DNA of 7,261 bases from Fidelibacterota bacterium (GTDB lineage Bacteria; Fidelibacterota; Marinisomatia; SCGC-AAA003-L08; D37C17): positions 1-7,261 of the forward strand of contig PANV01000024.1 in NCBI GenBank assembly GCA_002707765.1. Reading direction: 5' to 3'. Below are positions 6,724-7,261 of this stretch, piece by piece. Below the pieces are notes generated by a model. That model had not been told where the DNA came from, made no database searches, and saw nothing but the letters and a program-made list of their open reading frames with translations. Each line of letters starts with the position of its first letter. Position 1 is the stretch's first letter. Made by a program: the position numbers and the translations under genes.

Positions 6724-7261
6724 ATTTACCTAGAGCAATAATAAATCTAAATTATTTTAAACAAAACTTAAAATATCTTCAAACGATTTCAAATGATTCA
6801 AAATTATATCCAGTTATAAAAGCGAATGCTTATGGACATGGATTTAAGGAAATAGCTAAAACAATTAATAGTGTGAATATTGATGGAGTATGTGTTGCTA
6901 CAGTTAATGAGTTAAAAGATTTAATTGATTTAAACGTTAAATATTCAATTTTACATTTAGGTAATATTGTTTTTTCTGACATTAAGATTTATGAAAATTC
7001 TAATATTATTGCTACAGTTAATTCACTTGATGATGTATTAAAAATATCAAAAATGAGTAGTGTAGATAAGTTGATTAGAGTACATATAAAAATTGATACT
7101 GGTATGAGTAGAATGGGATGTTCAATTAATGATTTTGATAAAATTTTTAATATGTGTTTAAAAGTTAAAAAAATTAAACTTGAAGGTATTTATTCTCATT
7201 TAGCTAATTCTGACAGTAGAGATAAAAAACTAAATATAAAGCAAATAAAAGAATTTGAAAA
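6720..7261 (+). CDS. alr: Alanine racemase, N-terminal part (right edge truncated)
   Basis: This PLP enzyme interconverts L- and D-alanine, supplying D-Ala for peptidoglycan. About 180 residues are present before the window ends, against roughly 360-380 in the family. The N-terminus has RAIINLNYFKQNLKYL, then the PLP-lysine motif VIKANAYGHG with Lys34. Further on are HIKIDTGMSRMG (Arg131 in the conserved position) and GIYSHLANSD, all in family order in the fold-type III barrel. The start is the TTG at 6720: an in-frame TAA at 6714-6716 rules out anything further upstream, and no ATG or GTG occurs before the essential Lys34. The TTG overlaps the kinase TGA (TTGA), and a Shine-Dalgarno is correctly spaced. 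An ATG-only gene search would miss or truncate this gene. A YggS-like PLP protein is unlikely because of the KANAYGHG and DTGMSRMG motifs. Confidence 0.93.
   Translation, partial: MNLPRAIINLNYFKQNLKYLQTISNDSKLYPVIKANAYGHGFKEIAKTINSVNIDGVCVATVNELKDLIDLNVKYSILHLGNIVFSDIKIYENSNIIATVNSLDDVLKISKMSSVDKLIRVHIKIDTGMSRMGCSINDFDKIFNMCLKVKKIKLEGIYSHLANSDSRDKKLNIKQIKEFE

Noticed and set aside
1..7261. Defence system, mobile element, CRISPR array or RNA gene
   Set aside because: The window is filled by seven co-directional housekeeping genes; no repeats, integrase/transposase motifs or tRNA-like folds were seen on either strand.

Overview
The window is 7.26 kb of very AT-rich DNA, roughly 30% G+C by eye. 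It is gene-dense: seven genes on the + strand, all in one direction, with junctions running from an 11-nt overlap to a 15-nt gap. No stretch is long enough to hold a separate promoter or terminator, so it reads as part of one long operon-like housekeeping block. There are no RNA genes, mobile elements, CRISPR arrays or prophage genes. A Gram-negative cell is indicated by an LptE-type lipopolysaccharide-assembly lipoprotein. A sigma-54-type regulator tail directly before lptE, a short ammonia-dependent NadE and the AT-rich, compact layout fit an uncultured member of the FCB group, perhaps Marinimicrobia/SAR406 or a relative. That placement is inference from gene context and protein style, not proven.

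Region by region: (1) bases 1-408 are the C-terminal end of a sigma-54-dependent regulator with a Fis-type helix-turn-helix, cut by the left edge. (2) 398-970 is lptE, overlapping the regulator; it carries an aspartate-rich, calcium-loop-like segment near its C-terminus. (3) 985-2277 is asnS (asparaginyl-tRNA synthetase). (4) 2279-3022 is nadE (NH3-dependent NAD+ synthetase). (5) 3038-5746 is a full-length, three-domain polA (DNA polymerase I) with Tyr instead of Phe at the nucleotide-selecting O-helix position. (6) 5746-6723 is an ASKHA-fold sugar kinase of the BadF/BadG/N-acetylglucosamine-kinase family. (7) 6720-7261 is the N-terminal part of alr (alanine racemase), started by a TTG that overlaps the kinase stop and cut by the right edge.

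The genes share no single pathway. They cover envelope assembly (lptE, alr, probably the amino-sugar kinase), translation (asnS), cofactor synthesis (nadE) and DNA repair/replication (polA). The last three genes overlap (TAATG, then TTGA), which suggests translational coupling of polA, the kinase and alr. I found no previously undescribed multi-gene system here. The best leads are single-protein oddities: the calcium-loop-like insert in LptE and the Tyr O-helix residue in PolA.
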